Assembly (NCBI GenBank): GCA_025928515.1
Contig: JAICJI010000002.1
Coordinates: 24,287-88,286, forward strand
From: Thermoleophilia bacterium
GTDB taxonomy: Bacteria; Actinomycetota; Thermoleophilia; Gaiellales; Gaiellaceae
Direction: 5' to 3'
DNA length: 64,000 nucleotides
The notes under the pieces were generated by a model. That model searched no databases, was not told where the DNA came from, and worked only from the letters and a program-made list of their open reading frames with translations. This document shows positions 50,893 through 59,789 of this stretch, piece after piece (within the stretch, counting starts at the first letter, position 1; every line of letters starts with the position of its first letter). The translations under genes and the position numbers were made by a program.

Positions 50893-52260
50893 GTGCTGCG
50901 GCTGCGAAGGCTTGCTGTTGGCTGCGCGCTCGGCTCCGCCGGCGCGACGGCTGCGTTGGTGCTCGTTGCGAGCCTCAACTTCGCCTATCACGGATCGTCG
51001 CTCCGTGTCGCCCTCGAGACGAGCGCGGCAATCGCTGCCTCTGCCGCCGCGTTCCTGGTCCTCGGCCGCTTCTGGCGTACGGGTTTCTTCGATGAGCTGA
51101 TCCTTTCCGCCGGCCTCTCTCTGCTCGCTCTTTCGAACTTCGTCTTCGCCGCGGTTCCAGCAGTCTTCGGCTTGAGGTCCGACCGCTCGTCTGTCTGGAG
51201 CATGCTGGTCACGACCACGCTCGCGGCTCTTCTCATCTGCGTCGCGGCGCTTCTACCGCGAAGAAAACTCACGGCCGGGCCACGGTGGCCTCTCGTGGTT
51301 TACGGGAGTACCCTGGTGATCGCAGTAGCCGGGGCACTGCCGATGGTCATTTATCCGCGCCTGGTGCCCCGTGGAGTGGCACCGTCTCTCTCGGGATCCG
51401 CTCAGCTGAGCGCCGCCGGCACCTCGCAAGTCGTTCTGACGCTGCTGTACCTCCTGGCGGCGCTCGGCTTTACTCGGCGCCACCGGCTCACGAATGACGA
51501 GCTCAGTGGCTGGTTGGCGGTCGGGTGCATCCTCGCAGGGGCTAGCCGCATCAACTACTACTTCCATCCAGCCGTCCATTCGAACTGGGTCTACACGGCC
51601 GATGTATTCCGGCTCGGTTTCTATCTCGCTCTGCTGATCGGGGCGGCTCGCGAGATCGCGTCCTATTGGACGAGCGTGGTCGCGGCCGCGTCGCTCGAGG
51701 AGCGGCGTCGCCTCGCGCGCGATGTGCACGACGGGCTCGCTCAAGAGATCGCCTATATCGCTCGGAACGTTCGGCTCCTTCGCGAACACGGTGCGGAGCC
51801 TCAGCTTGTCGACCGCATACTTCGTGGGGTTGCGCGCGCCCAGGAAGAGTCGCGCCGTGTCGTAGGTGCACTTGCCGCGAAGGTCGACGAACCGCTGGAC
51901 AGGGCGCTGGCCGAGGCAGTACGCGATGCGGCGCAGCGGTACGGAACGTCTATCGACATGGAGCTCGCGAGCGGCATCTCCCTGTCTCCTCGGGAGAGAG
52001 AGGCCGTGGTCCGGATCGCATCCGAGGCTGTGACGAATGCCGCGCGGCACAGCGGTGCGGAGACACTGCGGCTCTATCTCGAGCGCCTCGACGCAGGGAT
52101 GCGGCTCGGGATCGTCGACGACGGCGACGGATTCGACGAGGACGAACCACCCAGCGGCTTCGGGCTGGTCACGATGAGGGACAGGGCGGAGGCGCTGGGA
52201 GGCAAGCTGCGCATCGACTCTCGTCGTGGTGCTGGAACCAAAGTGGAGCTCGAGCTGTGA
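50893..52260 (+). CDS. NarL-type sensor histidine kinase
   Basis: A 455-residue membrane kinase. Seven or eight hydrophobic segments fill residues 5-255 with no recognised sensor domain. A HisKA_3 region follows with the phospho-acceptor His in RRLARDVHDGLAQEIAYIAR, then a HATPase domain with SEAVTNAARHSGA (N box), VDDGDGFDEDEPPSGFGL (G1) and GAGTKVELEL (G2). It is coupled by GTGA to its response regulator. The signal is unknown. Confidence 0.88.
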   Translation: MLRLRRLAVGCALGSAGATAALVLVASLNFAYHGSSLRVALETSAAIAASAAAFLVLGRFWRTGFFDELILSAGLSLLALSNFVFAAVPAVFGLRSDRSSVWSMLVTTTLAALLICVAALLPRRKLTAGPRWPLVVYGSTLVIAVAGALPMVIYPRLVPRGVAPSLSGSAQLSAAGTSQVVLTLLYLLAALGFTRRHRLTNDELSGWLAVGCILAGASRINYYFHPAVHSNWVYTADVFRLGFYLALLIGAAREIASYWTSVVAAASLEERRRLARDVHDGLAQEIAYIARNVRLLREHGAEPQLVDRILRGVARAQEESRRVVGALAAKVDEPLDRALAEAVRDAAQRYGTSIDMELASGISLSPREREAVVRIASEAVTNAARHSGAETLRLYLERLDAGMRLGIVDDGDGFDEDEPPSGFGLVTMRDRAEALGGKLRIDSRRGAGTKVELEL

Positions 52261-52928
52261 GCGCCGCCGAGCCTCTCGAACCACTTCGCGTCCTCATCGC
52301 AGATGACCATGCACCGACGCGCGACGATGTCCGGCGTGCATTGGATGAGGGAGGTCTCACGGTGTGCGCTGAGGCCGCCGACGCGGCGCATGCCGTGCAG
52401 CTTGCACTCGAGACACGACCGGACATTTGCTTGCTCGACGTCAGGATGCCCGGGGGAGGTGTCGCGGCTGCCTGGGAGATCGCGGCCCGTTTGCCGACCA
52501 CGAAGGTGGTGATGTTTACGGTCTCAGAAGCGGACGGCGACCTCTTCCGTGCTCTGCGTGCCGGAGCGGTGAGCTACCTCCTGAAGGACATCGACCTGAC
52601 CGTCTTACCACTGGCGTTGCGCGACGTCGCCGAGGGCCGTGCTGCCATTCCGCCTGAGCTCGTCGCTCGGATGGTCACCCAGTTCCACTCCAGTGACCCG
52701 CGGTTCCGGACCACGGAGATCGGGATGGAGCTCGGCCCGCGCCTGACGAGCCGGGAGTGGGATGTCCTCGCTGGCCTCGCTGAGGGTCTATCCACGCGCG
52801 ACATCGCGAGGCGGCTCCAGCTCAAGCAGAGCGGCGTGCGCGCGCATATCTCGGCGGTTGTGCAGAAGCTTGGGGTGAAGGACCGCCGCGAGGCGGTCTC
52901 GTTCTTCCACGACGCAGCGAACGCCTGA
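52257..52928 (+). CDS. LuxR/NarL-family response regulator
   Basis: A 223-residue regulator. The receiver domain has acidic pocket IADDH, phospho-acceptor Asp in CLLDVRMPG and Lys in YLLKDID. The C-terminal LuxR-type helix-turn-helix is LTSREWDVLAGLAEGLSTRDIARRLQ...VRAHISAVVQKLGVKDR. It starts at the GTG of the GTGA overlap with the kinase. Possible targets include the secreted protein gene downstream, but no binding site can be named. Confidence 0.9.
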   Translation: MSAAEPLEPLRVLIADDHAPTRDDVRRALDEGGLTVCAEAADAAHAVQLALETRPDICLLDVRMPGGGVAAAWEIAARLPTTKVVMFTVSEADGDLFRALRAGAVSYLLKDIDLTVLPLALRDVAEGRAAIPPELVARMVTQFHSSDPRFRTTEIGMELGPRLTSREWDVLAGLAEGLSTRDIARRLQLKQSGVRAHISAVVQKLGVKDRREAVSFFHDAANA

Positions 52929-53025
52929 TTTTTTGGCTCGCAGCGCGATGCGAACGCTGCGAAGCACAAGCGTCTGAACCGCCCCAAGTCCTTGTAAGGG
53001 ATCACTTTTCGCGCCAGCCTCCTAA

Positions 53026-53047
53026 TTGTCCACAGGCGTCTGTGGAC
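53026..53047. promoter_or_regulatory. Inverted repeat containing a DnaA-box-like sequence
   Basis: TTGTCCACAG-gcgt-CTGTGGAC: the left half TTGTCCACA equals the actinobacterial DnaA box consensus, the right half is an imperfect opposing copy. It lies 64 bases before a secreted-protein gene. A second stem-loop (GTCGAG...CTCGAC) follows at about 53050-53080. It could be an operator or a leader hairpin; two boxes do not make an origin. Confidence 0.4.
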
Positions 53048-53110
53048 GGCAGTCGAGTCGACCGATGCGTCGGCTCGACGCCTGGCAGGGGGGAGGAGAG
53101 GTGCAAATCA

Positions 53111-55351
53111 GTGGCTAGGAAAGTGGTAGGTCCGACAGGAAGCCGGCGGAGACGCTTGCTCTTCATGTGTACAGCCATAGCGGCAATAGCGATGGCTGTG
53201 CTCTTCATCCCGAGCGCGTTCGCTGTGCATGACACCGGTGCGTTCGAGCTCGACGGGGACGCGACAGCGGCGACAACCGACGACTGGGATCGCGTCTGCT
53301 ATCAGGTCGCTGTGAATGGCGGAGCGACCGCCGCAGCAGCGACGGCGCAGTGCACCGCGACGCAGGGGCCTGGGTCCGCCAACACCGGCGTCGCATGGGC
53401 GAACGATGGAGCGCTTAACGCCACGATCTTTACCGGCGGCGGTTCCAAGGATCCCTCCGACATCAGCAGTTGGGCTTGGAAGACCGACACGGGTGGTCTT
53501 CCGGACAAGGACAACCTGATCCACTCATACGCGGCTGAGTACTCGCTGGCCGGAACGAACAGTGCAGGGACTTGCCCGAACGGCACTGATCTGGCGCCGC
53601 CGGTCGGCAACAACTCCTTCGACTCGACGGTGAACTGTCGAGTGCTCTATTTCGGTTCCGACCGCTATGACAACAGTGGAGATGCGCAGCAGGGGTTCTG
53701 GTTCTTCCAGAACAAGGTGGGCACGAGCACGGGCGGTTCGTTCAGTGGTGTCCACAAGAACGGCGATGTACTCGTCATCAGCGATTTCAGCAATGGTGGC
53801 ACCACGTCCACGATCACGGTCTACAAGTGGGACAGCGCCTGCAAGAAGGCCGCATCCAACACCCCCGCGGCGGGTCAGTGCGGCGACGCCAATCTGCGGC
53901 TTCTGAGCACTTCGACGAACGCGCTGTGCGGGGGAAACCTCGCTCAGAACGACAACGCATGCGGCATCGTCAACTCAAGCACGATCACTATGCCGTGGTC
54001 ATTCCTAGACAAGAGCGGCACGACGACCAACCGCGCCCTGAACGGCGAGTTCTTCGAGGCCGGCATCAACCTGTCGACCCTCGGTCTGGCTGGCGAGTGC
54101 TTCTCCGCCGTCGCGTCGGAGACGCGTTCGTCCACGTCCACGACGGCAACGCTGAAGGACTTCGTCCTCGGCGGCTTCGAGAAGTGCACGCCGGCCCTCA
54201 CGACCCAGGTCAAGGACGGGTCGAGCACCAACACCAACGGCACGATCCAGCCGGGCACAGCGGTACACGACACCGCCAAGGTGACAGTGACCGGTGCACA
54301 GAGTCCAGCCGATGCGACCGGGACGGTCGACTTCTTCCTCTGCGGCCCCAATGCGACGCAGGCTCCTGACTGCTCGTCCGGTGGGACGCAGGTTGGCGGC
54401 GACGTCACCCTGACCGACACGTCCAATCCGGCGAATCTGTCGGACGGCGTTTCGGGCGGAAGCTCTGCGGACGTGAACGGCTCTGGGCACGAGCTGCAGA
54501 ACGGCTACTACTGCTTCAGAGCAGTGGCAACGCTCACCAACTACGACAGTCCGAGCGCGTTCACCGACGGCACGAACGAGTGCTTCCAGGTACTGAAGCT
54601 CAATTCGACCATCGTGACGAGCCCTCAGTCACCGTCGGGTACTGACAACACGGGCCCGTTCAACCTGAAGGACACCCCGACGATCTACGACCACGCAGTT
54701 GTGACCGGTGCTACTGGGGGAGGGTTCCCAGAGGGGACCGTTTCCTTCTACATCTGCACCCCGAGCCAGCTGACCGGTGGGGTCTGTGCTTCTGGGGCAG
54801 GAACGCAGGTCGGGAGCAACGTGGCGCTCACGCATGTCTCTGGCGAGACGATCAAGTCGGAGGCGACATCTAGCGGCTATAGCATCACGACTTCGTCGGC
54901 GCTCGGTACCTATTGCTTCCGAGCGGTCTACAACTCGACGAGTACCGTCTATAACGGCGTCGATGACGCGAATACGACGACAGAGTGCTTCACCGTCCAG
55001 AACGCGTCCTCTGCCACGTCCGCACAGACCTGGTTGCCTAACGACCAGATCTTCATCAAGTCCGACGCGGGCAGCATCCCCGGGACCTTGACCGTCCAGC
55101 TCGTCAAGGGCGCGTGCGATCCCACTGCGTTGGGAGCAACACTGGTCTACACGGACGACAACGCGGGTTCGTTCACCGCAACGTCGTCTGGATCCGGCGC
55201 AGAGTACGACACCAGCAACACCACGCACACGGTGACCACGGCGACTGGGGACGATTACTACTGGAGGGCAGTGTTCACGCCCACCAGTTCGTTCGCTACG
55301 GGGATCACGAAGTGCGAGAAGTCCACGCTTACGATCAACAACAACCCGTAG
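53111..55351 (+). CDS. Large secreted protein with Ig-like repeats
   Basis: A 746-residue exported protein. Signal peptide at about 12-37 (RRLLFMCTAIAAIAMAVLFIPSAFA). Residues 40-340 are a unique N-terminal domain (DTGAFELDGDATA, LYFGSDRYDNSGDAQQGFWFFQ, DVLVISDFSNGG). The rest consists of Ig-like repeats of about 110 residues with the recurring pattern G-T-V-x-F-[FY]-[LI]-C and a paired Cys (GYYCFRAVA, GTYCFRAVY). No sortase motif. GTG at 53111 with GGAGGAG 11 bases upstream. It is probably a surface or matrix protein. Confidence 0.8.
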   Translation: MARKVVGPTGSRRRRLLFMCTAIAAIAMAVLFIPSAFAVHDTGAFELDGDATAATTDDWDRVCYQVAVNGGATAAAATAQCTATQGPGSANTGVAWANDGALNATIFTGGGSKDPSDISSWAWKTDTGGLPDKDNLIHSYAAEYSLAGTNSAGTCPNGTDLAPPVGNNSFDSTVNCRVLYFGSDRYDNSGDAQQGFWFFQNKVGTSTGGSFSGVHKNGDVLVISDFSNGGTTSTITVYKWDSACKKAASNTPAAGQCGDANLRLLSTSTNALCGGNLAQNDNACGIVNSSTITMPWSFLDKSGTTTNRALNGEFFEAGINLSTLGLAGECFSAVASETRSSTSTTATLKDFVLGGFEKCTPALTTQVKDGSSTNTNGTIQPGTAVHDTAKVTVTGAQSPADATGTVDFFLCGPNATQAPDCSSGGTQVGGDVTLTDTSNPANLSDGVSGGSSADVNGSGHELQNGYYCFRAVATLTNYDSPSAFTDGTNECFQVLKLNSTIVTSPQSPSGTDNTGPFNLKDTPTIYDHAVVTGATGGGFPEGTVSFYICTPSQLTGGVCASGAGTQVGSNVALTHVSGETIKSEATSSGYSITTSSALGTYCFRAVYNSTSTVYNGVDDANTTTECFTVQNASSATSAQTWLPNDQIFIKSDAGSIPGTLTVQLVKGACDPTALGATLVYTDDNAGSFTATSSGSGAEYDTSNTTHTVTTATGDDYYWRAVFTPTSSFATGITKCEKSTLTINNNP

Positions 55352-55368
55352 GCGTTACTCGTTAGGAC

Positions 55369-55397
55369 GAGAGGCCCCGGCTTAGCCGGGGCCTCTC
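55369..55397. terminator. Bidirectional hairpin between convergent secreted-protein genes
   Basis: GAGAGGCCCCGGC-tta-GCCGGGGCCTCTC, a perfect 13-base stem, 17 bases after one stop codon and 28 bases from the other. No long T-run on either side. Confidence 0.75.
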
Positions 55398-55425
55398 CAT
55401 TCCGGGCGAGAAGTGGATGTGGGTC

Positions 55426-55872
55426 TTACGCGTCGACGTGGAAGTTCAGCGTTGCGAGCGTGGCGGTGCCTTTGTGGGTCATGTAGTACATCGTCGCGGT
55501 GCAGTCGGCCGCGCCGCCGGTCCACATGCCAGAGGTGAGTTGCAGCCAGTCCATGTACGCGAACGGATTACCGGCGTAGAACGCGGCATCGGCGTGCAGG
55601 ACAAGCACGCCGTTCTGGTAGCAAGCAGTCTTCACCTGCGGTGAGCTCGTTGCAGATGTAGAGACGTTGTATGTGATCGTGTCGTCCCAGTTCGCAACAC
55701 CATTTCCGTTGGCGTCGGTGCTCAAGACGAGGGACAGGCTGCTGCTGCCGCCCCCGCCACCTCCCGAGGGTTTGCCCTTGCCGGCGAAGGCAGGCGGAAC
55801 AAGCGCGAGTGCGAGTACGACAAGAGCAACAGAGGTAACGGCTCCCGCCAGGGTCGGCTTCTTCATTTTCAT
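55426..55872 (-). CDS. Small secreted protein, Ig-like fold
   Basis: A 148-residue exported protein. Signal peptide at 1-32 (KPTLAGAVTSVALVVLALALVPPAFA), then a glycine run (GKGKPSGGGGGG) and a single beta-rich domain with one Cys pair (KTACYQNGVLVL, AADCTATMYY). ATG at 55872 with GGAGG six bases before it. It converges on the large Ig-repeat protein gene and may be part of the same surface layer. No family recognised with certainty. Confidence 0.72.
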   Translation of the reverse strand: MKMKKPTLAGAVTSVALVVLALALVPPAFAGKGKPSGGGGGGSSSLSLVLSTDANGNGVANWDDTITYNVSTSATSSPQVKTACYQNGVLVLHADAAFYAGNPFAYMDWLQLTSGMWTGGAADCTATMYYMTHKGTATLATLNFHVDA

Positions 55873-56025
55873 CTCAAACCTCCTGTACGGGCTTGACCCC
55901 AGCGGCACCCGCTAATTGGATTACTACTGGGCTCTTCGGCTGGCGCTCCGCGGCACTATTCACTCGGGCGGGGGAATGCGCGGATACCCGGCGCGGCGCT
56001 TTACGTGGTTTTTTCGAAACAGCCG

Positions 56026-56481
56026 CTAGCGGTCGTCCGCGGCAGGTGCCGTCACCCGTGCTGGCTGCGGCTCTGAAGCAAGCCGGGAGTCTGCAAACGC
56101 CCACAGCTTGTTGGCGGTGAAGCTGAACGGCGTCACGAGCACGATCGCTGTCGCCTGGGCGGCGAGGTGTCCCGCGCCGCCGGTGACGAACACGAGGAGA
56201 AAGAGTTGGTTCGCGCCGAGCGACAGGGCCGAGACGGTGAGCGCGCGAGCGCTTTGGCCGAGAACGGCCACACCGCCGGTCCGGAACGTCCACACGCGGT
56301 TCAAGACGTAGTTACTGCCTGCCGCGGTGAGGAATGAGATCGCCGCCGCCGCGAGATAGTGAAGCCCCGTCGCGAGGAGCGCCGCGTAAACGGCGAGGTT
56401 GATCGCGTACCCAGAGGCGCCGACGGCGCAGAAACGAGCGAATTCGCTCTCGAGCACACGGCGGGCGATACCGAGCGACAT
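56026..56481 (-). CDS. GtrA family membrane protein
   Basis: A 151-residue protein with four membrane helices. FARFCAVGASGYAINLAVYAALL, SFLTAAGSNYVLNRVWTFR and TPFSFTANKLWAF are diagnostic of GtrA, which helps move or use polyprenyl-linked sugars for cell-surface polysaccharides. It is a lone gene in a region of surface proteins and near a sulfotransferase gene. Confidence 0.88.
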   Translation of the reverse strand: MSLGIARRVLESEFARFCAVGASGYAINLAVYAALLATGLHYLAAAAISFLTAAGSNYVLNRVWTFRTGGVAVLGQSARALTVSALSLGANQLFLLVFVTGGAGHLAAQATAIVLVTPFSFTANKLWAFADSRLASEPQPARVTAPAADDR

Positions 56482-56593
56482 GGTGTCAGCTTGTTACGCG
56501 GATGGCGGGTCCGCGTCCGCCGAAGGGCTGGCCTTCCCCTGTCCGGCGGTCAAGGCCCATCGATCGTCTGCTTTGAAGCTTTGGCGCGGCACG

Positions 56594-57151
56594 CTAGTGG
56601 CGGACGCCGAAGTCGGTGGTGATGATCGTGACGTGTCTGCCGCCGTATACGCCTGGAGCGCTGACGACACCGACCGCGGAGATCCCGATCTGGCGCCAAC
56701 GGTGGGAAAGCAGGTTCGCCAGATGCGGTGGACTCGAGATCCACAACCTCATCGCGCCTCCGGCGCGCAGGCTCGGCGAGGCCCATACGAGGTTCTCGCC
56801 CGCCGCCCAGTACGAGTATCCGCGTGCGGGGTAGAAGTGTCGGATTCGCTGCCAGAACTGCGTGCCGCCGGCCGAGTCGTGGCTGAAGTAGCCGACCCTG
56901 CCCATCTCGAGCGAGTGGCGTCGCGCCGCCCGGTCCAGCGCCGCCGATTCATGCAGGGCGACGAGCCCATGGGAGGCTCGAAACCTGTTCACCGATGCGA
57001 GCACCTTGCGGTTCAGCGTCTGGAGGCTGGTCTCCGACCGACTGGACGCGCGCGCCGAGGCAGCGAGGAACGTGGTCGCGACCAGCACCGCACAAACGAG
57101 AGCGAAGCGAAGTCGTTTCCCCCGCGTCAAGAGCACACCACTCCGGACCAC
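56594..57151 (-). CDS. Secreted CAP (SCP/PR1) domain protein
   Basis: A 185-residue exported CAP-superfamily protein. Signal peptide RLRFALVCAVLVATTFLAASARA, then VNRFRASHGLVALHESAALDRAARRHSLEMGRVGYFSHD, WAAGENLVWA and LWISSPPHLANLLS, which are the classic CAP motifs with His and Glu of the central cavity. The start is unsure: GTG at 57151 lacks a close ribosome site, while the strong AGGGAGG upstream serves an ATG (57165) in another frame that ends after 12 codons. Function of bacterial CAP proteins is mostly unknown. Confidence 0.78.
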   Translation of the reverse strand: MVRSGVLLTRGKRLRFALVCAVLVATTFLAASARASSRSETSLQTLNRKVLASVNRFRASHGLVALHESAALDRAARRHSLEMGRVGYFSHDSAGGTQFWQRIRHFYPARGYSYWAAGENLVWASPSLRAGGAMRLWISSPPHLANLLSHRWRQIGISAVGVVSAPGVYGGRHVTIITTDFGVRH

Positions 57152-57401
57152 ACGTCCGTTCCCATGTAAGCCTCCCTTTCGACCCCGACTCCAGAAACTA
57201 AGGGTTACCTCGGCTAGATCCTTAACGACCTTGAGAGTGACTCGCCGAGTTGAAGCGTCGGTCCGATGCGTCCGTCCGGAGGTTAGCGACCACCAAGGAC
57301 ATAGCGTGAGGGGCAGGAGAAGACGCCGCCGTCGTCTCGTAACCCCCGCGACGCAGTTGGCGTTATGAAGACGGTGATGTACTGCTGCGACGGGGTCTGC
57401 G

Positions 57402-57599
57402 GTGCTGACTAGGCGACGGGTGGCGAGGCTGCTCCGTCTCGTCGTTGTTGGTTCGCTCATTGCGGTCGTCGTCGTGACAGCCGCAACGGCGGACAGTCCA
57501 GCTTGCACGCATGGTGTCTCCTCCGTGGGGCCGGTCACGCTCGTACACGGTCGCCTCAGCGGCGACACCACACCGCAGACAGAGGCCTGCCTGAAGTAG
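57402..57599 (+). CDS. Short exported peptide
   Basis: A 65-residue frame with a clear signal-peptide profile: basic LTRRRVARLLRL, core VVVGSLIAVVVVTAATA, then a short mature part with two cysteines (SPACTHGV, EACLK) that could form a disulphide. GTG start without a good ribosome site; a 15-codon Cys-containing frame (57365-57412) overlaps its start. The gap at 57152-57401 otherwise shows only the leader of the CAP gene. Real-gene status is uncertain. Confidence 0.42.
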   Translation: MLTRRRVARLLRLVVVGSLIAVVVVTAATADSPACTHGVSSVGPVTLVHGRLSGDTTPQTEACLK

Positions 57600-57662
57600 T
57601 CGTCATGGGGCCGGCAGCCCCAGTGCGCCGATAGACGAAGTCCACCACGCTAACCTCAAAGC

Positions 57663-58691
57663 GTGTCTGAACCTGGAACGGCGGAGCAGTTGCGGGAGAG
57701 CCACGCGGAGACCGATGGTGCAGCGGGCCGGCTGCTGCGAGTGGTCTTCGTCGTCTGTCCGTCGTACCACGGCGCAACGCTTCTTGCGCTCCTGCTCAAT
57801 AACCATTCGAAGGTTACGGCTCTTGGCGACACGCTCCCGCATCGCGGCGCGGCGCACGTATGCGCATGCGGCGAGCCGGTCGACCGGTGCAGCTTTTGGC
57901 AAGGAATATCTCGGTGCCTTGACACGTCGCGGTTTGCGAGCTTGCCGTTGTTGCTGCCGATCCTGCCCTGGCCACTCACCCGTCGCCAGATGGAAGGAAG
58001 CGCGCTCAGTCTCTCCCGAAACGGCCGCATCAATCGCGCGGCGGGGCGAGTTGCCGGCAAAGTTGTCGACCTGGGGGCGCCGCTCGCATGGCGGCTGGGG
58101 CCCCAGGTGGTGGAGCAGTTCGCCGGGCTCTACCGGTCCTTTTATCGCTTGGTGCTCGATACGCATGGGACGTCACTATTCGTCGACGGCAGCAAGAGTT
58201 GGCGTAGAGCCGCCGTGTTGACACGGGCTCTCCAACCGGAGGCCGACATCAAGATCGTTCATCTCGTCCGCGACCCGCGCGGGTTCGCGTTGTCACGCCG
58301 AGGCCACGGGGGCGCGCCCCTCCGAGAGTCCGGCTGGCTGTGGGCAGATCTTCACGCCCGAATGGAATCGCTGCGAGGGTTGTCGCCATATCTCTCAATG
58401 CGCTACGAGGATCTTTGTTCTGACCCGGAGGCCGAACTGCTGAGGCTCTTCGATTTTCTCCAGATCGCCCCGGAGCCGATCGTGACCGCACCGAAGTACC
58501 CCGCGAAGCATCACCTCATTGGAAACAACATGCTCCGTACGTTCGACGGCCAGGTCAAACTCGACACCCGGTGGCGGACTGAATTGACCGGTGCCGAGCA
58601 ACACACAGTGCTGGACTGCGCGGGCGAGTTCGCCCGACGGATGGGCTACGAATCGCTCGAGGGCCCTTCGGCCCGGGCGAGTCTCACGTAG
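57663..58691 (+). CDS. Sulfotransferase family protein
   Basis: A 342-residue enzyme of the PAPS-dependent sulfotransferase family. The phosphosulphate loop is at PSYHGATLLALLLNNHSKV (usually RSGSTLL), and the 3'-phosphate site is IVHLVRDPRGFALSR; SMRYEDLCSDPEAELLRLFDFL is the typical late motif. C-x-C and Cys/Asp stretch HVCACGEPVDRC lies in the acceptor region. The likely role is sulphation of a glycan or lipid at the surface. GTG start. Confidence 0.82.
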   Translation: MSEPGTAEQLRESHAETDGAAGRLLRVVFVVCPSYHGATLLALLLNNHSKVTALGDTLPHRGAAHVCACGEPVDRCSFWQGISRCLDTSRFASLPLLLPILPWPLTRRQMEGSALSLSRNGRINRAAGRVAGKVVDLGAPLAWRLGPQVVEQFAGLYRSFYRLVLDTHGTSLFVDGSKSWRRAAVLTRALQPEADIKIVHLVRDPRGFALSRRGHGGAPLRESGWLWADLHARMESLRGLSPYLSMRYEDLCSDPEAELLRLFDFLQIAPEPIVTAPKYPAKHHLIGNNMLRTFDGQVKLDTRWRTELTGAEQHTVLDCAGEFARRMGYESLEGPSARASLT

Positions 58692-59144
58692 CGGCTCGGG
58701 GTGCCGTGCTTCACGGATGCAGTATCGGTCGCCGATGGTGGCCCGGAAGCCATCCCATCCGGCCTCGACGTACCAGCTTCGACTGCTCGAGAGGCGCACT
58801 GTCGGGCCGAGCGTCGGCTTTGACATGCGGACGGACGCGAGAGCGCTCCGCTTGCGGCGCTGGAAGCGAAAGAGCGTCGAGCCGAGCCACAACCGGATTG
58901 CTGTCCCCGGCATGTCTGACGAGCGCGGCTCCGTCCTCCACGCGTATGAAGCGGGCGCGTCGGTCTCCGTGCACCACGGACTGGTCCGGCTGGAAGCGGC
59001 CGGCCGACCCGAACTTCAGTTGCAGGAGCTTCGAGCCCGCGATGGTTTCCAACCCGAGCGAGTGCATGCGCGCAAGCTTCGGCAGCGCTTGTACGCATCC
59101 TCCCCACCGCGGATACGCGCTGCTACTCGCTGGCTCGAGTCAGG
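58692..59144 (-). other. Stretch without a clear gene, possible degenerate coding sequence
   Basis: No intact frame with a ribosome site. On the minus strand two overlapping frames look partly protein-like: one with IAGSKLLQLKFGSAGRF and FIRVEDGAALVRHAG (about 58870-59070), the other with SRSWYVEAGWDGFRATIGDR (about 58700-58800). Reading both together would need a frameshift near 58900. It could be a decayed gene upstream of the sulfotransferase; no family recognised. Confidence 0.3.
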
Positions 59145-59789
59145 TCATTCGAGGTAGAGGCCGTAGCCGAGTACGGCGCAATAGATAGCCGACTCCTTCT
59201 CTCCGTAGATGGTGATCGCGAGCGTCCTACCGCGCCACTGCTGTAGCTGGGGAGCATCACCCAGCTGAATGACGTGAGTGGAGGCGCAGAGCTTCTGCGC
59301 GCGGATGGAGGGCGGTAGAAACAGTCCCTGCGCTGCGGCTTTGCGAAACGTGAATCTGTTGAATGCGCCGCTAGTCAAAAAGCGGTGCCCGACGTAGCTG
59401 ACGGCTCCGCCGGGTCCGGTGATCCGGACCCAGATGCCCGAGAGCGGACCCGCGGACCTCAGGACCTCCGTTCGTGGATTCGTGGTGCGAGACGAACTGA
59501 ACGCTAGGACCACGCCGGCAACAACGGCCGCGAGTAAGAAGATGAGCGCCAAGCGGACCGCACGCCGCGACAGTCGTGGCACGGCGCGGTTCGCCGCGGG
59601 CTGGACAAGGTCCGCGGCACCCGAGGACTCGGACAGCTCGCGGGCGGCGCATTTACCGGCTCGAAGTGCTGCCCCCCGCGATAGGCGCGGAAGGCTCGCC
59701 GTGGCGGCCGGGGCGACCGACCGCGCGGCGATCACGTCGGCTCCTCCCTCGCCGAGTTCGATCACGTCGAAGAGCGACCACCACCACAA
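59145..59789 (-). CDS. Single-pass membrane protein of unknown function
   Basis: A 214-residue frame with one membrane segment near residues 81-97 (LALIFLLAAVVAGVVLA). The outer part holds a compact domain: GIWVRITGPGGAVSYVGHRFLTSG, two cysteines (KLCASTHVIQLGD, AIYCAVLGYG) and an aromatic end. The N-terminal 75 residues are low in conserved features, so the true start may be further in. No family recognised. Confidence 0.5.
   Translation of the reverse strand: MWWWSLFDVIELGEGGADVIAARSVAPAATASLPRLSRGAALRAGKCAARELSESSGAADLVQPAANRAVPRLSRRAVRLALIFLLAAVVAGVVLAFSSSRTTNPRTEVLRSAGPLSGIWVRITGPGGAVSYVGHRFLTSGAFNRFTFRKAAAQGLFLPPSIRAQKLCASTHVIQLGDAPQLQQWRGRTLAITIYGEKESAIYCAVLGYGLYLE

Noticed and set aside
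53026..53047. Replication origin suggested by the DnaA box
   Set aside because: Only one perfect and one imperfect box, no AT-rich element, and no dnaA, dnaN or parAB nearby.
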